Assembly: GCA_964023205.1 (NCBI GenBank)
Contig: OZ026833.1
Location: forward strand, 2,510,176 to 2,574,175
Reading direction: 5' to 3'
From: Lutraria lutraria
Lineage: Eukaryota; Mollusca; Bivalvia; Venerida; Mactridae
Length of the DNA stretch: 64,000 nt
In this document: positions 50,251-61,076 of the stretch, piece after piece
How positions within the stretch are numbered: the first letter of the stretch is position 1
Layout of the letters: every line of letters starts with the position of its first letter
Translations under genes and position numbers: made by a program
Notes under the pieces: model-generated
What the model was told of the DNA's origin: nothing
What the model saw: only the letters and a program-made list of their open reading frames with translations
The model's database searches: none

Positions 50251-52131
50251 TTAGACAGTTCTGCATATTGCGACAGGTGAAATTCCAAATCCAAAGTGAA
50301 CTTCTGGACACTGACATGTTGTATTCGCGTCAGGGTGGTACACTTCTCCCTTCTTTATAGTTGTACCATCCTTGTATTCGCAATTCTCACCTATAAAACA
50401 AAGAAACGAACAATGTCGGATACAATAAACACGTATACAAAATAGAGCAAGCACCCATGGACAGACTTATCACAGTGGATTGTAGTGATCTAAAATAATG
50501 CGCTGAAAACAACCATATATAACTAATTATCAGAAAAGCCCGTCGTATAAATACTTTAGCATAAACATCAATAGAACATCTATTACCGACTAAATTGTGA
50601 GCTATATTTTTACTGATTCTACTGAAGTTCCCGATTTTTATTGTTCGGTACGAACAATAAAGTTATTACCGTATTTCAGAAATCGCTCAGTTTTCATTGA
50701 AAACCTGCATACCGAACAGCTTCCATTAATTTAACCTTCCGCCTACGAACATAGTTCCATTTTTTTCAGTTCAATGGCATAAATACAAATTCAAATATTA
50801 CGTGCATATAAGTCAAAATCAGATGGCTATGCAATATCGTAAACGAGCAATACTAGACAGTCGTAAAAAATCTGAACAATCCTGTCCCTCGGATGATATT
50901 TACTATCAGTACACACATTTCAAGGAAGGATGACGTCATAATCTTCGTGCTTTATATGCTAATTTGTCTGGTTCCTAGCTTCTATTGTAAACGTATAGAA
51001 GTCATCATTGAATTCATGGACGATGCGATGATAACTGTGTGTCAACCAGATATTTAAAAAAAGTGGTTCATCGGGAAAATGTAATCGATTGATTTAATGC
51101 TTATAACGTGTAACTTTTTCTTCGAGTGTGTCTTCATGTGTGAGATATTACATTCTGCAAAAGTTGAGTATACAAAGAGGCAGGTAATGTACGTAGACTA
51201 TATGATATTATGCTATTTGCTTAACTACTTTTTGTGATCAGACGGGAATCATAAATCAAAGTACTGAAAGCACATGGAACGGGAACAGCTTTAACAACTG
51301 CATAGCGGGTGTAGAAAAGCGTTAGTAGTACTTAAGTCTGCATCGAAATTCATGTGCGAACTATCGTTCGGATTCAAAAACTCACCCTACAAAGAAATTC
51401 AACTTTTGACTGCTTTGTAGTTCCGAACAACAGCAGTACCTTCAGAGCTTTGATTTAAAATGTTATGAATATATATATATACACATATACTTGTATACGC
51501 GTGTTAACTAGTTTATACAGAATATAGACAACTCAATAGTTTGATATCGTTTGGTCGCCAGCTGTCGTGATAATACATGTACACGTTTACTAAATGTGTA
51601 AACAAGAAATAGTTTGTATTAATACCATGCAATGGACGAGGGCCTTAAACCACTGACAGTGATGCTGGCATAATTCAACTTGTTCGCAGTGTTCAAAAGA
51701 GAGCAATGTGTATAATATGAAGATGTTTCTCATTGCACTGTATGTACCGTGAAGTTTTGCATATGAAAATTAGCTTACATCCAGTATTTTGATATTTTTC
51801 ATTCATCGATTGTCATCTTAATTATCGAAGATTTTCTTAATTTCATCTTACTATACAATGTCATATAGATATGTGATTACCTACCATTAGGACAAACCGG
51901 ACAGCATTTTGCCGGATCATGTACGGAGTCGACACACGGTACGAAGAAACAGTCAATCACAAGACAGCTCACATGACCATCTTGCATACATTCACATGGT
52001 TGGCACGGCGACTCTTGGAATTTCGTACCTAGGTCATGTCGCTTGCCATTATATATGCATCCGGGCGGTGGTATTGTCGAAGTCCACACAACAGCGAAAA
52101 ATGACACGACAATGATTAAGTTTACACTCAT
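50251..52131 (-). CDS. Small secreted VWC protein 1
   Basis: Two exons, 52131-51885 and 50390-50251, joined in phase 1 at the CPNG motif; 128 aa. MSVNLIIVVSFFAVVW is a signal peptide. Residues about 24-83 are a VWC domain with the pattern C...CxxCxC...C....C.....C...CCxxC (PCQPCECMQDG; KCCPVCPNG). The second exon adds NCEYKDGTTIKKGEVYHPDA, four Cys in all, like the first half of another VWC repeat, and ends at ICRTV. Short secreted VWC proteins bind extracellular ligands in several animals, and arthropod single-VWC proteins respond to infection; which applies here is unknown. It has the longest intron of the cluster (about 1.5 kb), containing a palindrome near 50641-50661 (TATTGTTCGGTACGAACAATA). 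Confidence 0.83.
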
Positions 52132-52604
52132 GTTTTAATACAATAAGGTATAATGTCCTAATGAACAAAGACAAATTCTCAAACTGTAGATAAGCCAAGG
52201 TTACCTACTTATAATGTAATGCTCACGTCAATAGACAGTTTATACGTAAGTAAACCTTGCGAAATTTTTGTCCAATAAGTTAAACACACCTTACAATTAA
52301 AGAAAGAGCTGAGACCGATATAAGTCATAGGAAACAGCTTGCTACGAAACAAGGAACAAAATAGAATTGAATTACATTGTACTTCATTTTACCTCTCAAG
52401 AAAACCACATTTGACAGAAGACATTTTGAAAACATTTTTTTCGAACAGAATGTACTGTACACATGTAGAGCAATTAGTCCAATAATTCGTTGGCTCAATA
52501 TTTTTTCTTCACAAGCTTGTGAACGTGATGGAGACCACATCATAGAATTAGAGACTCATCTGGAATAACGTAATAATAACACCAGACATCTGCTCCAGGC
52601 ATTA
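52132..52604. other. 5' flank of VWC gene 1
   Basis: On the minus strand an ATTATAAG motif near 52204-52216 lies about 75-85 bases before the ATG and could serve as a TATA box. No gene seen; the ORFs at 52325-52568 on both strands have no domains. Confidence 0.35.
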
Positions 52605-52735
52605 CTTAACGGGCATTGTTCCAATCGTAACTTATACTCGGGCATTTCCGTGACTGAGAAATGCGCACTTTTCTCAGTATGTCTCAGTTACTAAAGTGCC
52701 CGAGTAGTTACGATTGGTACAGTAAATACGTTAAG
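52605..52735. mobile_element. Foldback element between VWC genes 1 and 2
   Basis: CCAATCGTAACTTATACTCG plus GGCA pairs with TGCCCGAGTAGTTACGATTG plus G. Outer CTTAACG/CGTTAAG and inner GACTGAGAAA/TTTCTCAG-like parts extend the symmetry. It lies about 100 bases beyond the 3' end of VWC gene 2. Confidence 0.6.
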
Positions 52736-52832
52736 TTGTAAAAAAACCTAAGAAATTCATTTGTAGCTTCTGATGATTTAATATTTTCTCGAACCTTATG
52801 TTGGCATATCAAATTCAAACAATTAGAGATAA

Positions 52833-53776
52833 TTAAGGTCCTTGAACAGGTCCTGGTAAATCAGAGTAACATATTGTAGATAAAGTTGCCAGACCAATTT
52901 CAGAGGTTCCACACTGGCATGTCGTCAAACTGTCCGGACGATAAACCTCCCCCTTTTTGACAATGGTACCATCACTATGGCGACAGTTCTTTCCTAAAAA
53001 AGAACATACTGATTTAAATGTATCTAGAATATAGGAATTAATTATTAATAATTACTAATAATTATAGTTGTACATAAGTGTACTCAATGATTTAGAATGC
53101 GACTTTTATTTATCTGATTATTTGCAGAATTGAAGTAAAAAAAGACCGCTACATATTCGTCTGATAAGAAAGGTAGTCAAATGTACGAGTATTTTAACGT
53201 GTGAACTATTATCTTAATACGTGTACTTCAAGAATGTATGTTTCACAAATAGGTTTAGAAGTTGACTAAATGCAAAAACACGAAATAAGAATAAACAAAT
53301 AACACTTTTATATACATTGCAACCTCTCCAGAGTGGTCCTCTCTTGAGCTACAACCTCCCTTCAACAACAGTATGATTATACCCACGATACGATTTGACT
53401 ATTACATAAACCTCTCTAGATGCGGCAACAACAACTCAACAATGACGTAATCTTGCTTCTCTCAAAAGGTGTTGCTTTGGAGAGATTGCACGGAAGTATG
53501 TACAAATTCATGCTCACCATTTGGGCAAGTAGGACAACATTCTGTAGGATCCTGTACTGAGTCTACACAGGACGGAAACCTGCAAGCTGTCTGCTGACAC
53601 ATTGTTTGTCCACTGCGGACACATTCACAATGTTCGCACGGATTTGGTTGGAACGTCTGTCCGAAGTAGTACTTGGTTCCATTGTTAATACATCCATAAA
53701 ATGGTGTAAACATTGGTATCGTAGCAGAAAATCCGATTCCAACACAACACGTAAACAATATAACTGCAGTATACAT
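52833..53776 (-). CDS. Small secreted VWC protein 2
   Basis: Exons 53776-53518 and 52993-52833, phase 1; 139 aa. The ATG at 53776 starts a signal peptide (MYTAVILFTCCVGIGFSA); the frame is open upstream to 53827, but a start there would put a non-hydrophobic tail before it. The VWC domain (PCEHCECVRSG; ECCPTCPNG) is followed by a second-exon half repeat (NCRHSDGTIVKKGEVYRPDS, then TCQC) and a Pro-containing tail ending VQGP. The second exon is too short to stand out as an ORF and was found by homology with genes 3 and 4. A minus-strand TATATAAATA lies about 55 bases before the ATG. Confidence 0.83.
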
Positions 53777-53828
53777 CTTAGTGTTCTGTTGAAATTTAAA
53801 ATGTGGAATCGTTAACATGTGATACAAG

Positions 53829-53838
53829 TATTTATATA
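53829..53838 (-). promoter_or_regulatory. TATA box of VWC gene 2
   Basis: TATATAAATA on the minus strand, about 53-62 bases upstream of the ATG, a normal distance for a TATA box with a short 5'UTR. Confidence 0.5.
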
Positions 53839-54120
53839 AAACGACCAGATAGGAGCTATACTATAGTACTTGAATAAAAAGGGCGAACTTCTTTTTGCCC
53901 CCATTACAGACGATCTTTTTTTAGTGTATTTTAGTAACTATCTCCGGGACGTCACTCCAAAAGAATCCAAATGTATACTCATAGATATGCAAGCGTGGGT
54001 ATAAATACATACTTAGCAATTTACTTGGGTCCCGTATAGATACAAAGTCCAACAGATGCCTTTGTGGTCAATTTATTCCGATGTCAATTTTTAAATTTCT
54101 CTCGTGAGAAAATAAAAATA

Positions 54121-54290
54121 CAGTCAAAACTGTATTAGCGGCCACCCTAGAATAAAGGCACCTTTTCAATAAAGGTCATTCTTTAAAAACCGTCTTCTAT
54201 CATTTAGAATAAAATGACCTCAGAAGATCACCTGTCAAGAAAGACCACATTTTGTATTTCCCAAGGGTGGACTTTGCTCGATATAAAATA
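54121..54290. mobile_element. CAGTCAAACCTG-family element, degraded
   Basis: Begins CAGTCAAAACTGTATTAG next to a TA, with GGCCACCCTAGAATAAAGG and CCCAAGGGTGG landmarks; the right terminal repeat is not clear. Confidence 0.5.
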
Positions 54291-54780
54291 TCAAAATAGA
54301 GTGATCCAAGTCACACATAACTCGTACGACATAGATAATTATACACTTACCGTGCGAAAGTCAGTAATTATTACAGTTAGATAACAAAATACGGGGTCAC
54401 TAAAACTACAGTGTACATGTTTTATAAATTATAATACATTTTTATGTATATCTATAACTTAAACGAAACGAAATGTTTTTGTGTAAACTATTCAGATTTT
54501 TGCCTGTTTTCAACAGCATGCCAGTTATAGACCGACTAAGATGTAAAATATAGTTTGTTTCTGGTTACATGCTTATCAAAAACAGTGTAGATCAGACAGG
54601 TAGACATTTTAGAAATTATTTTTAGTGACAGTTGATGTACAGTTCCCCGGACCTAATATAAAATCTAGGGTCGCGGGAAAAAATTTGGGAAGGTTGATCG
54701 AGTTTCCATAAACAAACGGTCTTTATGTCCAGTCAATTGAACGAATGACCTTAGATGCAATACTAGTATAGTTACATATA

Positions 54781-54966
54781 CAGTCAAACCTGGTAACAAA
54801 GGCCACCCTTGGGAAAGACAAATTGTGGCCTTTATTGACAAGTGATCTTTATTCTGAGGTAGTGGATGTAGTTTCGTTCTAGATGATCAATGCTTGTATT
54901 TAAAACAATGGCCTTTATCTACAGGGTGGCCTTATTCGGAGGTGGTCGCTAACACATGTTTGACTG
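54781..54966. mobile_element. CAGTCAAACCTG-family MITE, complete
   Basis: CAGTCAAACCTGGTAACAAA on the left, ACACATGTTTGACTG on the right, TA at both junctions, 186 bases. Same family as 43670-43843. Confidence 0.75.
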
Positions 54967-55439
54967 TATATATTTCGTCACAAAGAACATGTGGTGGTAC
55001 TAACGAACCTATGTACTCTTGGTACGCCTTATCGGAACTATACGTGGACTTTAGTACCTCATGACTGCTCTGTGCACACAAAACTTCAAGTTTAGAAAAC
55101 AACACACACAAAATGGGTGATGATTTTTCAGTCAGACAAACAAGCGAAGCCAAATCCGAGTATGAATCGTAAAGCAGTAAGTAAAATAAACTGCCACTAT
55201 TTGTCATTTATACTGTTGTTTGACGCGTTCAAAATTGCTATTTGTTTAACAAAGCATGCATTTAACACAGAACAGAACACTACAAAGTAGTTTTCGTTTG
55301 TTTATATGGCTTATTGTTGTTGTCCCGAGCAGTTTCTCATATAATTTTCATGTAACCCGTATATATTTGTTGATTACTGAACATGTTTACACTTTATGTA
55401 GACTTGACAATCATAATGTAAGATTTCGGCAAATTGTGG

Positions 55440-56143
55440 GTCAAGTATTCCAAGTATATTTAATTATTTTTAGGTGTTTCCAGGTATAAAATTATTTACT
55501 TATTTCCAGGTATATTTCAGGTGTGCTTCCATGTATATTTAATTATTTATATAATAATAAATTATGTGTTTCCAGGAATATTTAATTATTTTCAGGTGTG
55601 TTTCCAGGTATATTTAATTATTTTTTCGGTGTGTTTCCAGGTATATTTAATTATTTACAAATGTGTTTCCAGGTAAATTTGATTATTTCGGATGTGTTTC
55701 CAGGTATATTTCATTATTTAAAGGTGTATTTCCAGGTATATTTAACTATTTAAAGGTGTGTTTCCAGGTATATTTAATTATTTATATATATGTGTCCAGA
55801 TATAATTATTATTTATATATATGTTTCCAGGTATATTTATTCATAGATATGTTTCCAGGTATATTTAATTATTTATAGATATGTTTCCATGTACATTTAA
55901 TTATTTATATATATGTGTCCAGATATAATTATTATTTATATATATGTTTCCAGGTATATTTATTCATAGATATGTTTCCAGGTATATTTATTCATAGATA
56001 TGATTCCAGGTATATTTAATTATTCATATAAATGTTTCCAGGTATATTTAATTATTTATAGATATGTTTCCAGGTATATTTCATTATTTGTATACATGTT
56101 TCCAGGTATATTTCATTATTTGTAGAAGTGTTTCCAGGTATTG
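55440..56143. repeat. Minisatellite of about 30 bp, more than 20 units
   Basis: Repeating pattern TTTCCAGGTATATTTAATTA plus TTTATAGATATG with length changes between units. It ends at the 3' side of VWC gene 3, directly against its poly(A) signal. The plus-strand ORF 55663-55878 is this array translated. Confidence 0.85.
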
Positions 56144-56149
56144 TTTATT
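56144..56149 (-). terminator. Poly(A) signal of VWC gene 3
   Basis: AATAAA on the minus strand about 85 bases past the stop codon of gene 3, at the edge of the minisatellite. Confidence 0.5.
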
Positions 56150-56232
56150 TAATCATACAATGTTTATAAACAAGTGACAGACGAAGCGTTTCGAAGTATA
56201 CAAATATTTCATACAACTACAATTTATATAAT

Positions 56233-57112
56233 TTACGAAACAACAAGATCAGTTGGATAAGGAGATGCTCTGATGGCACAGAGAGCTGCCTGGGACCCGA
56301 AACCGAACGAATTAGTGGGACATTCACACATTGTATATTCATCAGGTTTGTAGACCTCTCCCTTTTTTATGATAGTTCCATCGGTATGTCGACAATTTGG
56401 ACCTTAAATGAACAAATAACAAACATAAGCACCAACGTGTACATGTGACATGTAATGTTGTTTTGGTAATTAATGAGTATTTATGTATACAATAATTATA
56501 GAATTCAAAACTTAACTTTGACAATCGTAAAAGCTCAGTTGAAAATGAGCATTTTCGTGTAAAAGGAATTGATTAAGTGAATTTGGTCACGTGTACAAGA
56601 ACTCAGGCCAGAAGACATAACCATGTTTCTGGTTATCCGACCGACACTTTAGTTTGGTGCCGACAACAATGTCTTTATCAGCAAAAGCTATTTGGAGACA
56701 TGGAGCTATGCCTTCAAAGTACGAATGGCTTGTTAAACAAAAAGAAAAGTTTTGCAACTAACTTACCCTTTATTTTAGTCAAGTTATCGGAAAAAACTTT
56801 CTGGTACTTATGGCCTACTGCTTAATATGCTGGAAAACAATGATAGTGACGATGATATAAAAACTTACCATTCGGACAAACTGGACAACATTTGGTTGGG
56901 TCGTTTACAGAATCCACGCATGGGGTGACGAAACAGTCGGCTATAGCACACGCCGTACGTCCGTCTGGGGCACAAAAGCAATGTTCACATGGTGACGGCT
57001 GGAAGCTCTGTCCAATAGTGTATGTTTTACCGTTGTATGTGCACATTCCTGGTAGAGTTGTCTTGCTCAATACAACACCTACAAGAGCTGATAGAATTAT
57101 TACTACACGCAT
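56233..57112 (-). CDS. Small secreted VWC protein 3
   Basis: Exons 57112-56869 and 56402-56233, phase 1; 137 aa. The ATG at 57112 begins MRVVIILSALVGVVLS, aligned with MHVLILLSALIVVGYS of gene 4; the frame upstream has no earlier ATG. The VWC domain includes PCEHCFCAPDG and KCCPVCPNG. The second exon has NCRHTDGTIIKKGEVYKPDE, then CEC, and ends LVVS. Genes 3 and 4 look the closest pair. A TTTAAAAT motif about 50 bases upstream may replace a TATA box. Confidence 0.85.
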
Positions 57113-58290
57113 TTTGCGACTGTTAGACAATGAATTGTAAATCTTAATGAATGTTGAGGCTATTTTAAAGCCAACTTTGTTGAAAAGATAAGACTAAAAG
57201 CTCGGTCAATCATTCACGTTATCAGCTGAGTTTCACTTCTATAATTATAGGGAATGGTCTGACATCATTATCTGTATTAACTTACACCATGGCATTGAAC
57301 CTAAGTCGTGCCACGTGGGAACAAATTGAAGTTCACTCCTTTGTTTCAGATTAGTACAAAACAAAAGTAGAACCATCTCAAAAGCGTACCATCCCTGTAC
57401 ATTAAATTTATCTTCAAGAACTCGTTAAATATGGTTAATGTTTGCTACCACTTGTAGTATGTTGAATTAACTTAAAACAAAATTTTATGAATCGTCAAAT
57501 AATTCTGTTTAAACTATTTGTTATATTAAATTGATCAGTAATGTCAAGATTGTCAATTTAAATTGTTCAATATTCGGCGTCTTTAAAAAGTTAAATATTG
57601 ATTCAATGACACTCAAACTCTCAGGAAGCAAATGTCATACATTATTGTTTCTGAAGATACATGTACTTAATAATATTATGTGATGTTTTAGCCATTGACC
57701 TGGTTGTGGCAGCAGATGTCACAATTGTAATTCTCTAATTCTGTCTATAATTTCGAACAATTTGTGATTTTTATAGATTCTGGTATATAGAATCACGATA
57801 CATGTACATGTATATAACATTATGCTCGTCAAAAACTCATGTCTACATTGAAATTTTCAATCTAGTTTGTCAACATAACATTCTGTTCTTTGAGTGGTAG
57901 ATACCATTATGTACATACAGAATATTCCTGCAACATCTTCAAAGCAACACCCTTAGGGAGTAGGTCGCAAAATTATGTTGTTATTGAGAGGTTGTTGTTC
58001 TAGAGAAATTAATACATGTAGTTTAATCGTGTATAAATGTGAAAAAATCATGCTGTTGTGGTAGGCTGTTGCTCAAGAGAGGACCGCTCTGGAGAGGTTG
58101 TACTGTACATATTTTGTATCCTAAATATATTTGATGAAAATACGATTTGTTAAAATATGGTAATGGTAAATATTATACTTGTATACCTTTTATGCTACAA
58201 CTATGAACTAGATAAAAGACTATGACCAAGGACTTTTTAGACGTTTATTGCTTTACATGTGTACGTTTAGGAACGTTCCATCAGAGTAGA
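57113..58290. other. Intergenic between VWC genes 3 and 4
   Basis: No gene seen. 57940-58110 is an inverted-repeat element of the family at 53318-53490 and 37750-37850 (GCTCAAGAGAGGACCGCTCT, GAGAGGTTGTACTG). Confidence 0.45.
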
Positions 58291-59139
58291 TTACCCAACA
58301 TGAACTGGATCGACAACTACATGTGGCGAAGCAATCATGTCTTGTACGGCACATAATGCTCTATTTGTGGACATTCCAAAGTTATTGTCTGCACACATAC
58401 ATGTTGTGTATGAGTCTGGGCGATAGACCTCTCCTTTCTTTATGATTGTACCATCACTATGGCGACAGTTCTCTCCTGAAAAGAAGTATTGAAAAATAGA
58501 ACTTTGACACGTGCTAATATACTGATACCAAATGATCTACAGTCGAAACTCATTATATCGAAATCGCTTATATCGAAATCCCGCTTATATCGAAGTAAAG
58601 ATAAAGTCCCGATTTTTATCCTTCTTATTACATATTAAAAAAACGCACGTATATCGAATTCGTGTACAATATTTATCACAATATTATCAACGGTACGTTT
58701 ATCAATTACTTGCGGTGGCAAAATCGACCAAAATGCTCTCAAGGTACCAGTCAGTAGTGATTTGTATCACCGCTAGTATTTGACTGACATTATTAATGAA
58801 AACCTCGTGGGATAACAAAATTATGAATTAAAACGTAATAAAAGATAACTAAAGATTTGAGCAAATTAATTGATATATTAACAAACCGTTAGGACATGTT
58901 GGACAGCATTGATTCGGGTCGTGTGTATAATCCACACATTGCGGTGCCATACATGCGCTAGCAAGGCACATCACTCGTCCACCAGTTTCACACGTGCAGT
59001 GTACACAAGGAGACGTCTGAAAGCTTTCTCCAGTTGTGTACGTTTTTCCTTCATGAACACATCCTGATAACTGAATTGGTTTTAATGTGGATGAATACCC
59101 GACGACGATCAATGCTGACAGTAATATTAGTACATGCAT
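58291..59139 (-). CDS. Small secreted VWC protein 4
   Basis: Exons 59139-58887 and 58475-58291, phase 1; 145 aa. Signal peptide MHVLILLSALIVVGYSS, a VWC domain with PCVHCTCETGG and QCCPTCPNG, then NCRHSDGTIIKKGEVYRPDS, TTCMC and a longer Val-rich tail ending HVG. In the VWC domain the residue after the CVD motif is Tyr instead of Ser (CVDYTHDP against CVDSVxDP in the other three). An inverted-repeat insertion lies 156-511 bases upstream of the ATG and may affect its promoter. Confidence 0.85.
58540..58640. mobile_element. Left end of a second pogo-like element, in the intron of VWC gene 4
   Basis: CAGTCGAAACTCATTATATC plus repeated TATATCGAAAT motifs, preceded by TA, resemble pogo-type terminal repeats. 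No matching right end was found before 58800, so it is probably truncated. Confidence 0.4.
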
Positions 59140-59294
59140 ACTTTAGTCCTTACGATGTATGTGGTCTAAGTTAAACAGCTAACTTCTGATATCAAATTAA
59201 TGACGATTTCAGCAAGTAGATAGCAGATTGTTTGCCGTACAACTGATAAGAAACTATGTAATAATGAAACTTGTATGACATGGCTTAGTTCATA

Positions 59295-59650
59295 CCAAAG
59301 GGGTTTGTCACGAAAAAAAATCCAAAAAAAATTTTTTTTTCCATGTAACCCATGTATATATAGAAGGGAAAGAACTTCGACAATTCGAATTTTCCAACGC
59401 GTGTTATAAACTTCCATGTTATTGCGATGCAGTACAAAATATTTAACTCATATATAGTGCAACGTATGGGCAACTCAACACGCTAACAGAAAATGTATAC
59501 TTTTACTACCTTTAAAGATATTCTAAACTCGCTATTGAAGATTTTTCACTCGAAAAATGGTCAAATTTTACAAAACGACACACTGTCGAGTTTAGAATAT
59601 CTTAAAAGGTAGTAAAAGTACACATTTTTTTTCGTGACAAACCCCTTTGG
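59295..59650. mobile_element. 356-bp foldback MITE upstream of VWC gene 4
   Basis: CCAAAGGGGTTTGTCACGAA plus an A run at the left is mirrored at the right by a T run plus TTCGTGACAAACCCCTTTGG. A second inverted pair lies inside (ACTTTTACTACCTTTAAAGA against TTTAGAATATCTTAAAAGGT-like). TTCATA flanks both ends (59289-59294, 59651-59656), a 6-base target duplication. No coding capacity; the minus-strand ORFs crossing it are not genes. Confidence 0.8.
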
Positions 59651-59656
59651 TTCATA

Positions 59657-60215
59657 CAGTTCTTTCAGCTAATTGTTGTATCTTATGTATGTTGGATCAA
59701 GTCCGTTTGAATAACTTGTTTGTATACAGCAAAATACAACTGTTGTAGCTGAAAACAGGTCAATACCAGCTGTTCATAGTTCTACATTTTTTCACAGACA
59801 ACAATTAAATGTTTTTATCTTTAATTAGTAGAAATCTGAATAATGCATTATTAATTAACTTCAACAGTGATATGACAGACTATGTCCACTGAGGTTGACT
59901 GGGCCAATATCAGAATATCGGGGCACATACGTGACTCAAGCATCTTGATTGGCCAAGAAGTAGGGCAAATAAATCTCATAAGGCATAAAGAAATTGTTTG
60001 ATTTTGGTTACATGTGCATTACAAATAGGGAAGCTAGATCAAGGCTTTTATCTATTTTTTAAAAAGCATGTTGAAATCTAAAACAGTGTAAAGTGGATAA
60101 ACCATTCATTGGGCCTCAATGGAAGATTTAGGGTACGTATGGTAAACATAAACAAATAATTTATTTTTTACACCTTACAGATAAAAGATAAGACAAGTAG
60201 TATAAAGCAGCAAAC
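59657..60215. other. Intergenic, no gene seen
   Basis: Lies between the foldback element and the 3' end of HERC1. AT-rich, with no domain-bearing frame on either strand. Confidence 0.4.
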
Positions 60216-60221
60216 TTTATT
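60216..60221 (-). terminator. Poly(A) signal of HERC1
   Basis: AATAAA on the minus strand about 860 bases past the HERC1 stop codon; the stretch between (60222-61076) looks like an AT-rich 3'UTR with no other gene. Confidence 0.45.
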
Positions 60222-61076
60222 CATGATGACATGAAGACATTTAAACATGATTATCACAGAAATAAACCAAGATCATAGCATGAATATCACAACAATAACA
60301 ACATAATTATTATACCATAGTTTACAAGGTAAACATTACTTAAAGCTAAGTGGCACACCCATTCACATTCTTTGTAGAGTAATATAAGAAATTTGTAATA
60401 TCAACAATCTTCATGTATAACATTTTGACCAAATTCAAATAATTTTATATTCAATACAATGCCTAAGGAAAATGTGATCAGTTGCAACATTTGTTAACTA
60501 TACAACACTTGAGTTAAACAATGGAACAAAAGTACATTGTTTGTAGTTTAATCCATACATGAAAGCCTTAATATCATATGGCATTGTTCTGTGACAACAG
60601 TCATTACAATAGCACATGAAGTATGATATCAAAGGAGCAGGTAATCAGGTCTTTAATCAACACATGTAAAAGATCTTCACTGATTTAAACACATTAAAAA
60701 TTAAGAAAGCAGCTTTAAGCAAACACCAAAAATACAACAAGTATTAGTCCATCATGTCTGTGACAGATGTGACCAAATTTAAACAAACAAGTTAACAGTA
60801 ACCACATTCAAAATGTCACTCTAAATCAAACCGAAACTTTGAAAAAAGCTTTAACCAAAACATCAATATAAGCTTATCAATACCATTACAGGCAAAAAAC
60901 ATTGTAATCTTCAAAATACATATATTTCTGATACACAAATAGTCCACATACATATCTTAATGCATAAAAGTCTAAATTAATACTTAAATTTTCACTTTAG
61001 TCAGAATAAGAATAAATTTTCCTTCGTTTTGTAGTAAATTTGAAAGCAATTAAATATCAATCTAGTGACATAGTCC

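Larger units (their letters stand above)
53839..55440. other. Intergenic between VWC genes 2 and 3
   Basis: No gene recognised. It contains two CAGTCAAACCTG-family elements (54121-54290 degraded, 54781-54966 complete). The ORFs at 54932-55207 and 55256-55489 overlap repeats and carry no domains. Confidence 0.45.
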
